Assembly: GCA_022451445.1 (NCBI GenBank) | Contig: JAKUSY010000242.1 | Coordinates: 1 to 5,311 of the forward strand | Length of the DNA: 5,311 bases | Reading direction: 5' to 3' | Source: Planctomycetota bacterium | Lineage (GTDB): Bacteria; Planctomycetota; UBA8108 | Shown here: positions 1 through 5,311 of the stretch, one piece after another | Numbering within the stretch: position 1 is the first letter of the stretch | Layout of the letters: each line of letters starts with the position of its first letter | Position numbers and translations under genes: made by a program | Notes under the pieces: generated by a model | Seen by the model: only the letters and a program-made list of their open reading frames with translations | Told to the model about the DNA's origin: nothing | The model's database searches: none

Positions 1-750
1 GACCCGCAGCTGCCGGTCGTCATCCCCTTCGCGGCCATCGAGCAGCACGGCCCCCACCTGCCGACGGGAACCGACACCTACATCACCGAGGGCCTGCTGG
101 GGAGGCTCGACTCCCGGGATGATGAAAATTTCCTCTGGCTCCCGGTGCAGAGATTCGGCTCCTCATCCCATCACATGGCATTGACAGGCAGCATACCCCT
201 GCGCACCCGCACCTTCATAGATACCGCCCGGGAGCTGGTCGAGTGTGTCTTCGCGCACGGCTTCACGCGTTTCATCCTGCTCAACGGCCACGGCGGCAAC
301 CAGTCTCTTCTGAACGTCGCCGTGCAGGAGGCCCGCCTCGGCGCCGGGAACGTGACGGCCGATGAAACACGTGCCGGCCTGAAAATCATCCACGCCACCT
401 ACTGGGTCCTCGCCGCCGAGCGTTTCGAAGAGATCCGCGAGTCCGCTCCGGGCGGCATGGGACACGCGGGAGAGATGGAGACCTCGGTGATGCTCGCCCT
501 GCACCCGGAGCTGGTAAGAACAGACCTGCTGGAACCTGACGGCGAGGAGCAGCGCTGCCGGTTTGATCACAAGGACATGCTCGAGCCCGGCAGGGTAGGT
601 CAATTCCGTCTCTGGAATGAGTGGTCCGAGAAGGGGGCGATCGGCGACCCGACAGTGGCCAGCGCAGAGAAGGGCGAGCTCTTTATCGAGGCCGCGGTGG
701 ACGCCATCGCCGAGCTGATCGTGGAATTAAAAGCAGGACGCATCGGCTGA
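1..750 (+). CDS. Creatininase-family metal-dependent amidohydrolase, 5'-truncated by window edge
   Basis: The reading frame is open from base 1 and gives 249 residues before TGA. Family members are usually about 240-270 residues, so probably only 10-25 N-terminal residues are missing. The first metal-binding motif of the family is visible as EQHGPHLPTGTD (E14, H16, D25), with the same spacing as Glu34/His36/Asp45 of Pseudomonas creatininase. NGHGGN follows at 95-100 (H97), and GHAGEMET at 154-161 (H155, E158, E160). The family hydrolyses cyclic or linear amide bonds with two divalent metals and includes creatininase, the FAPy deformylase ArfB and the peptidase MftE. Creatininase itself has a glutamate where this protein has the second G of GHGGN, so true creatininase activity is unlikely and the substrate is unknown. 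No signal peptide can be judged. The GTG at 145 is internal because the metal motif lies upstream of it. The gene is followed closely by a VOC gene. Confidence 0.93.
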   Translation, partial: DPQLPVVIPFAAIEQHGPHLPTGTDTYITEGLLGRLDSRDDENFLWLPVQRFGSSSHHMALTGSIPLRTRTFIDTARELVECVFAHGFTRFILLNGHGGNQSLLNVAVQEARLGAGNVTADETRAGLKIIHATYWVLAAERFEEIRESAPGGMGHAGEMETSVMLALHPELVRTDLLEPDGEEQRCRFDHKDMLEPGRVGQFRLWNEWSEKGAIGDPTVASAEKGELFIEAAVDAIAELIVELKAGRIG

Positions 751-753
751 GGA
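749..753 (+). promoter_or_regulatory. Ribosome binding site of the VOC gene, overlapping the upstream stop
   Basis: GAGGA begins inside the TGA stop codon of the amidohydrolase gene and ends 7 nt before the ATG at 761. The spacing is good for a Shine-Dalgarno site and supports that start. The overlap suggests that ribosomes finishing the first gene help initiation on the second; this coupling is inferred. Confidence 0.6.
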
Positions 754-760
754 CCCCTCT

Positions 761-1168
761 ATGACAGAAGAACGGGCGATCAGGGTTCAAGGCATCGATC
801 ATGCCCTCGTCGTATCGAGCGATCTCGAAAAAACCTGCGAGTTCTACTGTGATCTCCTTGGAATGGAACAACTTCCCAGGCCGGACTTCACCTTTCCCGG
901 GCTCTGGTTCCAGGCCGGCAATACCGAGGTTCACGTCACCCTCGCCGGCGAAGACGCGGGAACGCCGGGCCCGGGAGAATTCACCGGGAGCTACCCCGCC
1001 CAGGGACAGCACCTGGCTTTCAAGGTCGCTGACGCCGCCGACGCCGCCACGCACATCGAATCCCTCGGAATCCCGATCGTCGCCGGACCCTACCTGCGTC
1101 CCGATGGCCCCCTTCAATTCTACATCCGCGACCCGGACGGCTACCTCATCGAGCTCTTCAGCCGCTGA
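761..1168 (+). CDS. VOC-superfamily protein (glyoxalase/bleomycin resistance/dioxygenase fold)
   Basis: A complete small protein of 135 residues, the usual size for a single VOC domain made of two beta-alpha-beta-beta-beta modules. Module one begins with GIDHALVVSSDLEKTCEFY (11-29), followed by LLGME and NTEVHVTL (54-61). Module two begins with GQHLAFKV (82-89) and ends with FYIRDPDGYLIELF (120-133), the characteristic VOC ending. Candidate metal ligands are H14, H58 (or E56), H84 and E131, so the metal site looks intact. VOC enzymes include glyoxalase I, extradiol dioxygenases, epimerases and thiol transferases such as FosA; the sequence does not decide among them. There is no signal peptide, so the protein is probably cytoplasmic. 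It starts 10 bp after the amidohydrolase gene and probably shares its transcript. The TGA stop is followed at once by an in-frame TAA. Confidence 0.9.
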   Translation: MTEERAIRVQGIDHALVVSSDLEKTCEFYCDLLGMEQLPRPDFTFPGLWFQAGNTEVHVTLAGEDAGTPGPGEFTGSYPAQGQHLAFKVADAADAATHIESLGIPIVAGPYLRPDGPLQFYIRDPDGYLIELFSR

Positions 1169-1192
1169 TAAACCCGAGGCACCGGGCTTATC
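1167..1192. terminator. Inverted repeat between convergent genes, possible two-way terminator
   Basis: GATAAACCCG and CGGGCTTATC flank a 6-nt loop. Read as minus-strand RNA, the stem is a full 10 bp with one G-U pair; read as plus-strand RNA it has one A-C mismatch. The repeat covers the last two bases of the VOC stop codon and the first bases of the convergent DUF1501 stop codon. The GC core is followed by a short T/A-rich arm (TTTATC or CTTATC), but there is no true U-tract on either side, so factor-independent termination is plausible and not certain. Confidence 0.5.
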
Positions 1193-2708
1193 AGGCCAGG
1201 ATGCCCTTGATGACCTCTGAATGCCTGACGCCGGTGAGCTTGCGATCAAGCCCGCCGTAGAAATAGGTCAGGCTCTCATGGTCGAGTCCCATGAGGTGGA
1301 GGATGGTGGCGTGGAGGTCCCGGATGTGGTGCCGGTTCTCCACCGCCTCGTGGCCGATCTCGTCGGTCGCGCCGTAGCTGATGCCGGGCTTGATGCCGGC
1401 ACCGGCGAACCAATAGGTGAACCCCTTGGGGTTGTGGTCGCGGCCGTGGTTGTTGCCCTGTGAGACCGGCTGGCGGCCGAACTCACCACCCCAGACCACC
1501 AGGGTGTCCTCCAGCAGGCCCCGCTGCTGCAGGTCGGTGAGAAGAGCCGAGATCGGCTTGTCGATCTCCGGACAGTGAATATTGAGATTTTCCTCGACTC
1601 CATGGTGGGCGTCCCAGTTCTGCTGCTGGTGGCCGCCGCCATGGTAGATCTGCACGAAGCGCACCCCGCGCTCGACGAGACGGCGCGCGACCAGGCACTG
1701 GCGCGCGAAGGGCGCCGGGCCGACGGAGAGCTTGTGGGAAGGCTTCGGATCGTAGACTCCGTAGAGCTCACGCGTCCTGTACGATTCCTGCTCCAGGTCG
1801 AGAGCCTCTGGAGCCGTGGTCTGCAGCTGGAAGGCGAGCTCGTAGCTCGCGATACGGGCCTGCAATTCGGAGTAGCCGGGACGGTCGACGAGATGCCGGG
1901 CGTTGAGCGCGTTGATCGTCGAGATCCTGTCGCGCTGGATACCCGGCGCGACAGCGGAGTTCGGACTGAGATTGAGTATCGGGTCCCCCCCGGAGCGAAA
2001 CAGGGTCCCCTGGTAGGCCGCCGGCATATAGCCGCTGCCCCAATTGGGCGCTCCGGAAACCGGGCCTCCCCGGGGATCCAGCATGGTCACGTAGGCCGGC
2101 AGGTTCTGGTTCACGGTTCCCAATCCGTAGGCCAGCCAGCTGCCCAGCGAGGGATGCCCCTGGATCACCTGGCCGCAGTTGATCTGAAGAAGCGCCGAGC
2201 CATGGGCGAAGGAGTCCATGTAGAGCGACTTGACGACGGCCATCTTGTCCATGTGCCCGGCGATCCTGGGCAGGGCATCGGAGCACCAGAGACCCGACTC
2301 ACCCCGGCGCTTGAACTCGCGCCTCGAGCCCAGCAGCTTCTGCTTCTGGATACTCCTGCGGCGAATCTCTATGTCGACCGTCTTCCCATCGTTCTTCTGC
2401 AGGTAGGGTTTGTGATCAAAGAGGTCCATCTGCGAGGGACCGCCGTACATGAACAGGAAGATGCAGCGCTTCGCCTTTGGAACGAAATGCGGCGACTTCG
2501 GAGCCAGGAGGTTCAAATCATCCGCCGGAGCGGATTCGGCGTTAGCGTACTTTTTGAAGAAGCCATCCTGCTCGAGCATGGCCGCCAGGGCTACACCGGT
2601 GAAGCCCGCCCCGGCCTCCCAGAGTAACTCGCGGCGAGTTCGGCCGCAGAACTGGTTCCGCGGAGATGAGGCTCCTGCGCTGGCCGTCCTGTCGGGATTT
2701 GATTTCAT
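1191..2708 (-). CDS. DUF1501 protein (alkaline phosphatase/sulfatase-like fold), Tat-type signal
   Basis: A complete protein of 505 residues, normal for the family. The N-terminus has TRRELLW (24-30) followed by an apolar stretch to about residue 44, a Tat-type export signal. Family landmarks are GGPSQMDLFDHKP (89-101), a FAHGS segment near 167-171, NWDAHHG (364-370), VVWGGEFGR (404-412), NHGRDHNP (420-427), AGAGIKPG (435-442) and DLHATILHLMGLDHE (464-478). DUF1501 proteins resemble the alkaline phosphatase/sulfatase superfamily. The acidic and histidine residues of these motifs may bind metal, but no activity has been established for the family that I know of. The ATG is secure: an in-frame TGA lies only 9 bp upstream, and GGAG stands 9 nt before the start. 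The gene follows the DUF1549/DUF1553 gene after 75 bp, the standard partner order, so both probably act together outside the cytoplasm. Confidence 0.95.
   Translation of the reverse strand: MKSNPDRTASAGASSPRNQFCGRTRRELLWEAGAGFTGVALAAMLEQDGFFKKYANAESAPADDLNLLAPKSPHFVPKAKRCIFLFMYGGPSQMDLFDHKPYLQKNDGKTVDIEIRRRSIQKQKLLGSRREFKRRGESGLWCSDALPRIAGHMDKMAVVKSLYMDSFAHGSALLQINCGQVIQGHPSLGSWLAYGLGTVNQNLPAYVTMLDPRGGPVSGAPNWGSGYMPAAYQGTLFRSGGDPILNLSPNSAVAPGIQRDRISTINALNARHLVDRPGYSELQARIASYELAFQLQTTAPEALDLEQESYRTRELYGVYDPKPSHKLSVGPAPFARQCLVARRLVERGVRFVQIYHGGGHQQQNWDAHHGVEENLNIHCPEIDKPISALLTDLQQRGLLEDTLVVWGGEFGRQPVSQGNNHGRDHNPKGFTYWFAGAGIKPGISYGATDEIGHEAVENRHHIRDLHATILHLMGLDHESLTYFYGGLDRKLTGVRHSEVIKGILA
2538..2708 (-). 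other. Predicted Tat signal region of the DUF1501 protein
   Basis: Residues 1-57 contain a polar n-region rich in serine and arginine, the twin-arginine motif TRRELLW (codons at 2619-2639), and an apolar segment GAGFTGVALAAML (33-45). A possible signal-peptidase site, ANA, ends at residue 57. Twin-arginine motifs at this place are usual in DUF1501 proteins. The cleavage point is a guess; some such signals may stay uncleaved as anchors. Confidence 0.65.
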
Positions 2709-2717
2709 TTCAGCTCA

Positions 2718-2721
2718 CTCC
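2718..2721 (-). promoter_or_regulatory. Ribosome binding site of the DUF1501 gene
   Basis: On the minus strand GGAG lies 9 nt before the ATG at 2708. An in-frame TGA (2717-2715) falls between this site and the start, which excludes any longer N-terminus. The rest of the 75-bp gap between the two minus-strand genes shows no promoter or terminator that I can recognise. Confidence 0.55.
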
Positions 2722-2783
2722 GCGCCGAGCCGCCGGTCTTTCACTGCGGGTTTCCTGAATTCTCGGCGTTCTGAATCGATCTC

Positions 2784-5311
2784 TCAATCAATATAAACAA
2801 ACTCGTTCAGATTTAGCAGTACGAGACAGAACGAATGAAGCGCCTGGCGCTGGCTGCGGCTCAAACCGCCCTCCCCGGGAGCCGCCCGGGCCGCGGGAAT
2901 CCAGGCTTCCTCCGCGATCGGCGCCGCTGATTCCCGTCCCCCCGTCTTTACAGCCAGGGAGCCCAACCCCATCGGTGCCTCCCGCGCGCTCAACCCCACC
3001 CTGTCGCCGGGCTCGGAAGATTTCTCGAGCGAGACCTCCAGAACGGGCTTCTCCCCGGACCCGGACAGCCCGACCCAGACCCGCAGCTCCGCTCCCTCCA
3101 GGGAGATCCTGACGCGGTACCAGACGCCTGTGTCGAGCCTGGCGGGGGCCGACTTCACCTTCCCCAGGTCCTTGCCATGACGGCGAAGCTCGACCCTGTC
3201 TTCGCGAGGATCGAGCAGCAGCTCGAGACCTGAGTAGAGGTCTCCCTTATTGCCGCCGCGAAAATAAACCGAGGCCCCCTCCGAATTGGAGTGCATGAAC
3301 AGCTCGGTGGAAAGCTCGCCACCTGGGAAGCGCAGTGTCTCGTGCAGGGCGAAGGGACGCCTCTGCGGATCCACCCAGTCGATGCTGTCTCCCGCGTCAT
3401 ACCAGCGGCCCCGGAAGTACTCCCAGCCGGCCGCGGGTCCCTCGAGAAAATTCGACGGCTTCTGCGTGTTCTTGAAGCCGTGCTCGATCGCGTCAGGAAC
3501 CCCCGGCCTGAAGGTGGAGCGCGCGCGCCTTCGGGCGAAGGCCTTCTCCTGGCGCTTGAGAAAAGCGAGGCTCTTCTCGAGCTCCGGGGGCGCCGGGTTC
3601 CTCGACAGGGCCAGCTGGTAGGCCCGCCTGACAAAGGTCCCCGCAGCGGTTCCCTTCTCGGCCATGAGACGACCGGCAAAGACCCCTGCCTGCCAGTCAA
3701 GGAAGGAGCTGTTGAGCAGCATCAGGGCCTGCGGAGCCACGGTCGTGACGGTGCGCATACCGAGGGACTGGGCGGTATTGGTATAGTCAAACCCCTCGAT
3801 CAGGGGCATCAGGGTTCCACGCTTGGTATAGATGTAGACGCTCCGGCGGGACTGCTCCTTCCTGCTTGACACTCCCCAGCCCCAGCCCGGACGGGACCCG
3901 CCCGCCAGGACCTCCCGTCCGAGCTTCGGGAAGAAGCCGCGGCCGCCCATCTCCGGGTTCAATCCGCCTCCTACAGCCAGGATCGAGTCACGGATCGCCT
4001 CGGCCTCCAGGCGCTTCATGTTCTGGCGCCAGAAGAGCTCGTTGGCAGGGTCCTGCCGCAACGCATCCCCCTCCCGAACCCTTGATGACATGCGGTAGGC
4101 GCTCGAGAGCATGATCAGCTTCTGCATTCGCTTGAGCTTCCAGCCGCCCTCGATAAAGTCCCTTGCGAGCCAGTCGAGCAATTCTGGATGGGTCGGGGGC
4201 AATCCTCTCCTGCCGAGATCGTTGGGAGTACGGACTATTCCACGCCCGAAGAGGTGCTGCCAGATCCGGTTCACCATCACCCGCGCCGTCAGGAAATTCT
4301 CATCACCGGCGATCCACTCGGCGAGCCTGCGCCGCAACCCGGTAGAGTCCTGCGGCGCCGGCCGCAGCGAGGTGTCCACCTCTCCTCCACCGAGGACGGT
4401 CGGAAAGGAGGGCTTCACGGGATTGCCCGGGGTCGCTGCGTTACCGCGGATCAGGACCTTTGTCTCGCGCGGCTTGACTCCATGCTCACGAACCGCCAAC
4501 GCCCACTCCTTATTGCCGATGGAGGCGTAGGTTGACGAGCTCTTGTCGTATTTCGGCTTATCGTAATAGCGCACATTGTGCAGGAAGGCCATGAAGCTGT
4601 AATAGTCCTTCTGCGGGATGGGATCGTACATATGGTCATGACAGCGCGCGCAGCCTATCGTCAGCCCCATGAAGGAGGCGCCGATCGCCACGACCATGTC
4701 ATCGAGCCCGTCGTACTCCGCCATCCTCTTGTCATCGGGTTCATCATCCCAGACACCCAGGCGGTAGAAGCCCGTGGCGATGATCGAGTCCCTCGTCGAA
4801 TCAGCCAGCTCATCCCCGGCGAGCTGCTCGAGGACGAAGCGCTTGTAGGACTTGTCCTCGTTGAAGCTCCTGATGACGTAGTCTCGGTAGCGCCAGGCGT
4901 AGGGTTTCTCTCCATCCCGCTCGTAGCCGTTGGTCTGGGCGAAGCGCACCACGTCCAGCCAGTGCCGCCCCCAGCGCTCACCGTATTGGGGTTTCGCCAG
5001 CAGCTTGTCGATCACCCGTTCGAGGGCCCCGGGGTCATCATCGGCCGCGAAGCTCTCGACCTCCTCGTAGGTTGGAGGAAGACCGATGAGATCAAAGTAG
5101 ACCCGCCTGAGAAGCTGCCGCCGCGAGGCCGCCGGAGCCGGCTCGAGCCCCCTCTGCTCGAGCTTCGCGAGAATGAAATTGTCGACCGGACCACTCACCC
5201 AGCCGGCATTCTTTACCACCGGCGGTGGAATCTCGCCAATCCCTCGGAAGGCCCACCAGTTCAGATCCTTGTCGGGCACCTCCAGCCCCGGCGCGCGCTT
5301 CACGACGCCTC
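2784..5311 (-). CDS. DUF1549/DUF1553 (PSD1-type) protein with C-terminal lectin-like insertion, 5'-truncated
   Basis: The frame stays open to the right edge; the visible part has about 840 residues (numbered here from the codon ending at 5303). DUF1549 spans roughly 35-245, with RRVYFDLIGLPPT (66-78), YGERWGRHWLDVVRFAQTNG (107-126) and GCARCHDHMYDPIP (217-230), which contains a CxxCH motif. DUF1553 begins near 322, with ARVMVNRIWQHLFGRGIVRT (340-359), PPTHPELLDWLA (369-380), RLEAEAIRDS (431-440) and TVAPQALMLLNSSF (521-534). A beta-rich segment at about 622-788 interrupts it before the conserved end LLNLNEFVYID (829-839). Relatives usually carry a signal peptide and a planctomycete cytochrome c domain (PSCyt1) before DUF1549; here that part would lie outside the window. 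The GTG at 5303 is probably internal: the frame continues upstream and the GAGG before it is too close to be a ribosome binding site. Function is unknown; a role with the downstream DUF1501 protein outside the cytoplasm is inferred. Confidence 0.95.
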   Translation of the reverse strand, partial: GVVKRAPGLEVPDKDLNWWAFRGIGEIPPPVVKNAGWVSGPVDNFILAKLEQRGLEPAPAASRRQLLRRVYFDLIGLPPTYEEVESFAADDDPGALERVIDKLLAKPQYGERWGRHWLDVVRFAQTNGYERDGEKPYAWRYRDYVIRSFNEDKSYKRFVLEQLAGDELADSTRDSIIATGFYRLGVWDDEPDDKRMAEYDGLDDMVVAIGASFMGLTIGCARCHDHMYDPIPQKDYYSFMAFLHNVRYYDKPKYDKSSSTYASIGNKEWALAVREHGVKPRETKVLIRGNAATPGNPVKPSFPTVLGGGEVDTSLRPAPQDSTGLRRRLAEWIAGDENFLTARVMVNRIWQHLFGRGIVRTPNDLGRRGLPPTHPELLDWLARDFIEGGWKLKRMQKLIMLSSAYRMSSRVREGDALRQDPANELFWRQNMKRLEAEAIRDSILAVGGGLNPEMGGRGFFPKLGREVLAGGSRPGWGWGVSSRKEQSRRSVYIYTKRGTLMPLIEGFDYTNTAQSLGMRTVTTVAPQALMLLNSSFLDWQAGVFAGRLMAEKGTAAGTFVRRAYQLALSRNPAPPELEKSLAFLKRQEKAFARRRARSTFRPGVPDAIEHGFKNTQKPSNFLEGPAAGWEYFRGRWYDAGDSIDWVDPQRRPFALHETLRFPGGELSTELFMHSNSEGASVYFRGGNKGDLYSGLELLLDPREDRVELRRHGKDLGKVKSAPARLDTGVWYRVRISLEGAELRVWVGLSGSGEKPVLEVSLEKSSEPGDRVGLSAREAPMGLGSLAVKTGGRESAAPIAEEAWIPAARAAPGEGGLSRSQRQALHSFCLVLLNLNEFVYID
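2940..3440 (-). other. Concanavalin A-like (LamG/DUF1080-like) segment inserted in DUF1553
   Basis: Residues 622-788 of the large protein run GWEYFRGRWYDAGDSIDW, then FRGGNKGDLYSGLELLLD (681-698), RVELRRHGKD (703-712), GVWYRVRISLEGAELRVWVG (726-745) and RVGLSAREAPMGLGSLAV (768-785). Alternating apolar strands, a WYRVRI...G..LRVWV pair and a closing GxVGL-type strand are the usual signs of a jelly-roll lectin or glucanase-like domain. Such domains often bind carbohydrate. The assignment rests on pattern only, with no search behind it. Confidence 0.6.
4638..4652 (-). other. CxxCH (CARCH) motif in the DUF1549 domain
   Basis: Residues 218-222 read CARCH, within GCARCHDHMYDPIP. This is the conserved position of the motif in DUF1549 proteins. 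It matches the covalent haem c attachment pattern CxxCH, so the protein may be a c-type cytochrome if exported; haem binding is not proven for this domain. Confidence 0.7.

Noticed and set aside
145..750. GTG at 145 as the start of the amidohydrolase
   Set aside because: The essential EQHGPHLP metal motif lies upstream in the same open frame, so the real start is left of the window.
683..1249. A 188-codon minus-strand open frame opposite the VOC gene
   Set aside because: The plus-strand frame has clear VOC motifs and a ribosome binding site; the opposite frame has neither.
1575..2627. A 350-codon open frame on the plus strand opposite the DUF1501 gene
   Set aside because: It lies fully antisense to a clear, conserved gene in GC-rich DNA, where long opposite frames are common. 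Its translation shows no recognisable domain.
3291..3869. Plus-strand open frames opposite the DUF1553 gene, the longest 192 codons
   Set aside because: They are shadows of the conserved minus-strand frame, with arginine-, glycine- and proline-rich translations and no family motifs.
5301..5311. GTG at 5303 as the start of the large minus-strand gene, with GAGG just before it
   Set aside because: The GAGG is only 4 nt from the GTG, the frame is open to the edge, and relatives have a signal peptide and usually a cytochrome-like domain before this point.
1..5311. RNA genes, CRISPR arrays, insertion sequences, attachment sites
   Set aside because: I saw no tandem spaced repeats, transposase motifs, tRNA-like cloverleaf or rRNA segments; coding sequence fills almost the whole window.

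Overview
The window holds two short gene clusters that point at each other, on moderately GC-rich DNA with almost no non-coding space. The paired DUF1549/DUF1553 (PSD1-type) and DUF1501 genes on the minus strand are typical of Planctomycetota, Verrucomicrobiota and Lentisphaerota, and also occur in some Acidobacteriota and relatives. The sequence suggests a bacterium of that kind, but I cannot place it more precisely.

Left part, plus strand (1-1168): the 3' part of a creatininase-family metal amidohydrolase gene, whose start lies left of the window, is followed after 10 bp by a complete VOC (glyoxalase/dioxygenase-fold) gene. The ribosome binding site of the VOC gene overlaps the amidohydrolase stop codon, so the two are probably co-transcribed and perhaps translationally coupled. 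The substrates of both are unknown.

Junction (1167-1192): only 22 bp separate the two convergent stop codons. A 10-bp inverted repeat covers both of them and could act as a compact two-way terminator.

Right part, minus strand (5311 down to 1191): a large DUF1549/DUF1553 gene, open at the right edge of the window, is followed after 75 bp by a complete DUF1501 gene with a Tat-like signal. This is the well-known PSD1-DUF1501 gene pair, thought to act outside the cytoplasm but without an established biochemical function. The large protein carries a CxxCH motif typical of its family. Less typically, it has a lectin-like beta-sandwich segment of about 165 residues inserted shortly before its conserved C-terminal end. 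That insertion is the most notable structural feature of the window.

I found no RNA genes, mobile elements, CRISPR arrays or promoters. The promoters of both clusters must lie outside the window. No stretch longer than 75 bp lacks a gene. I see no strong evidence of a wholly new system; the interest lies in two uncharacterised but recognisable gene pairs.
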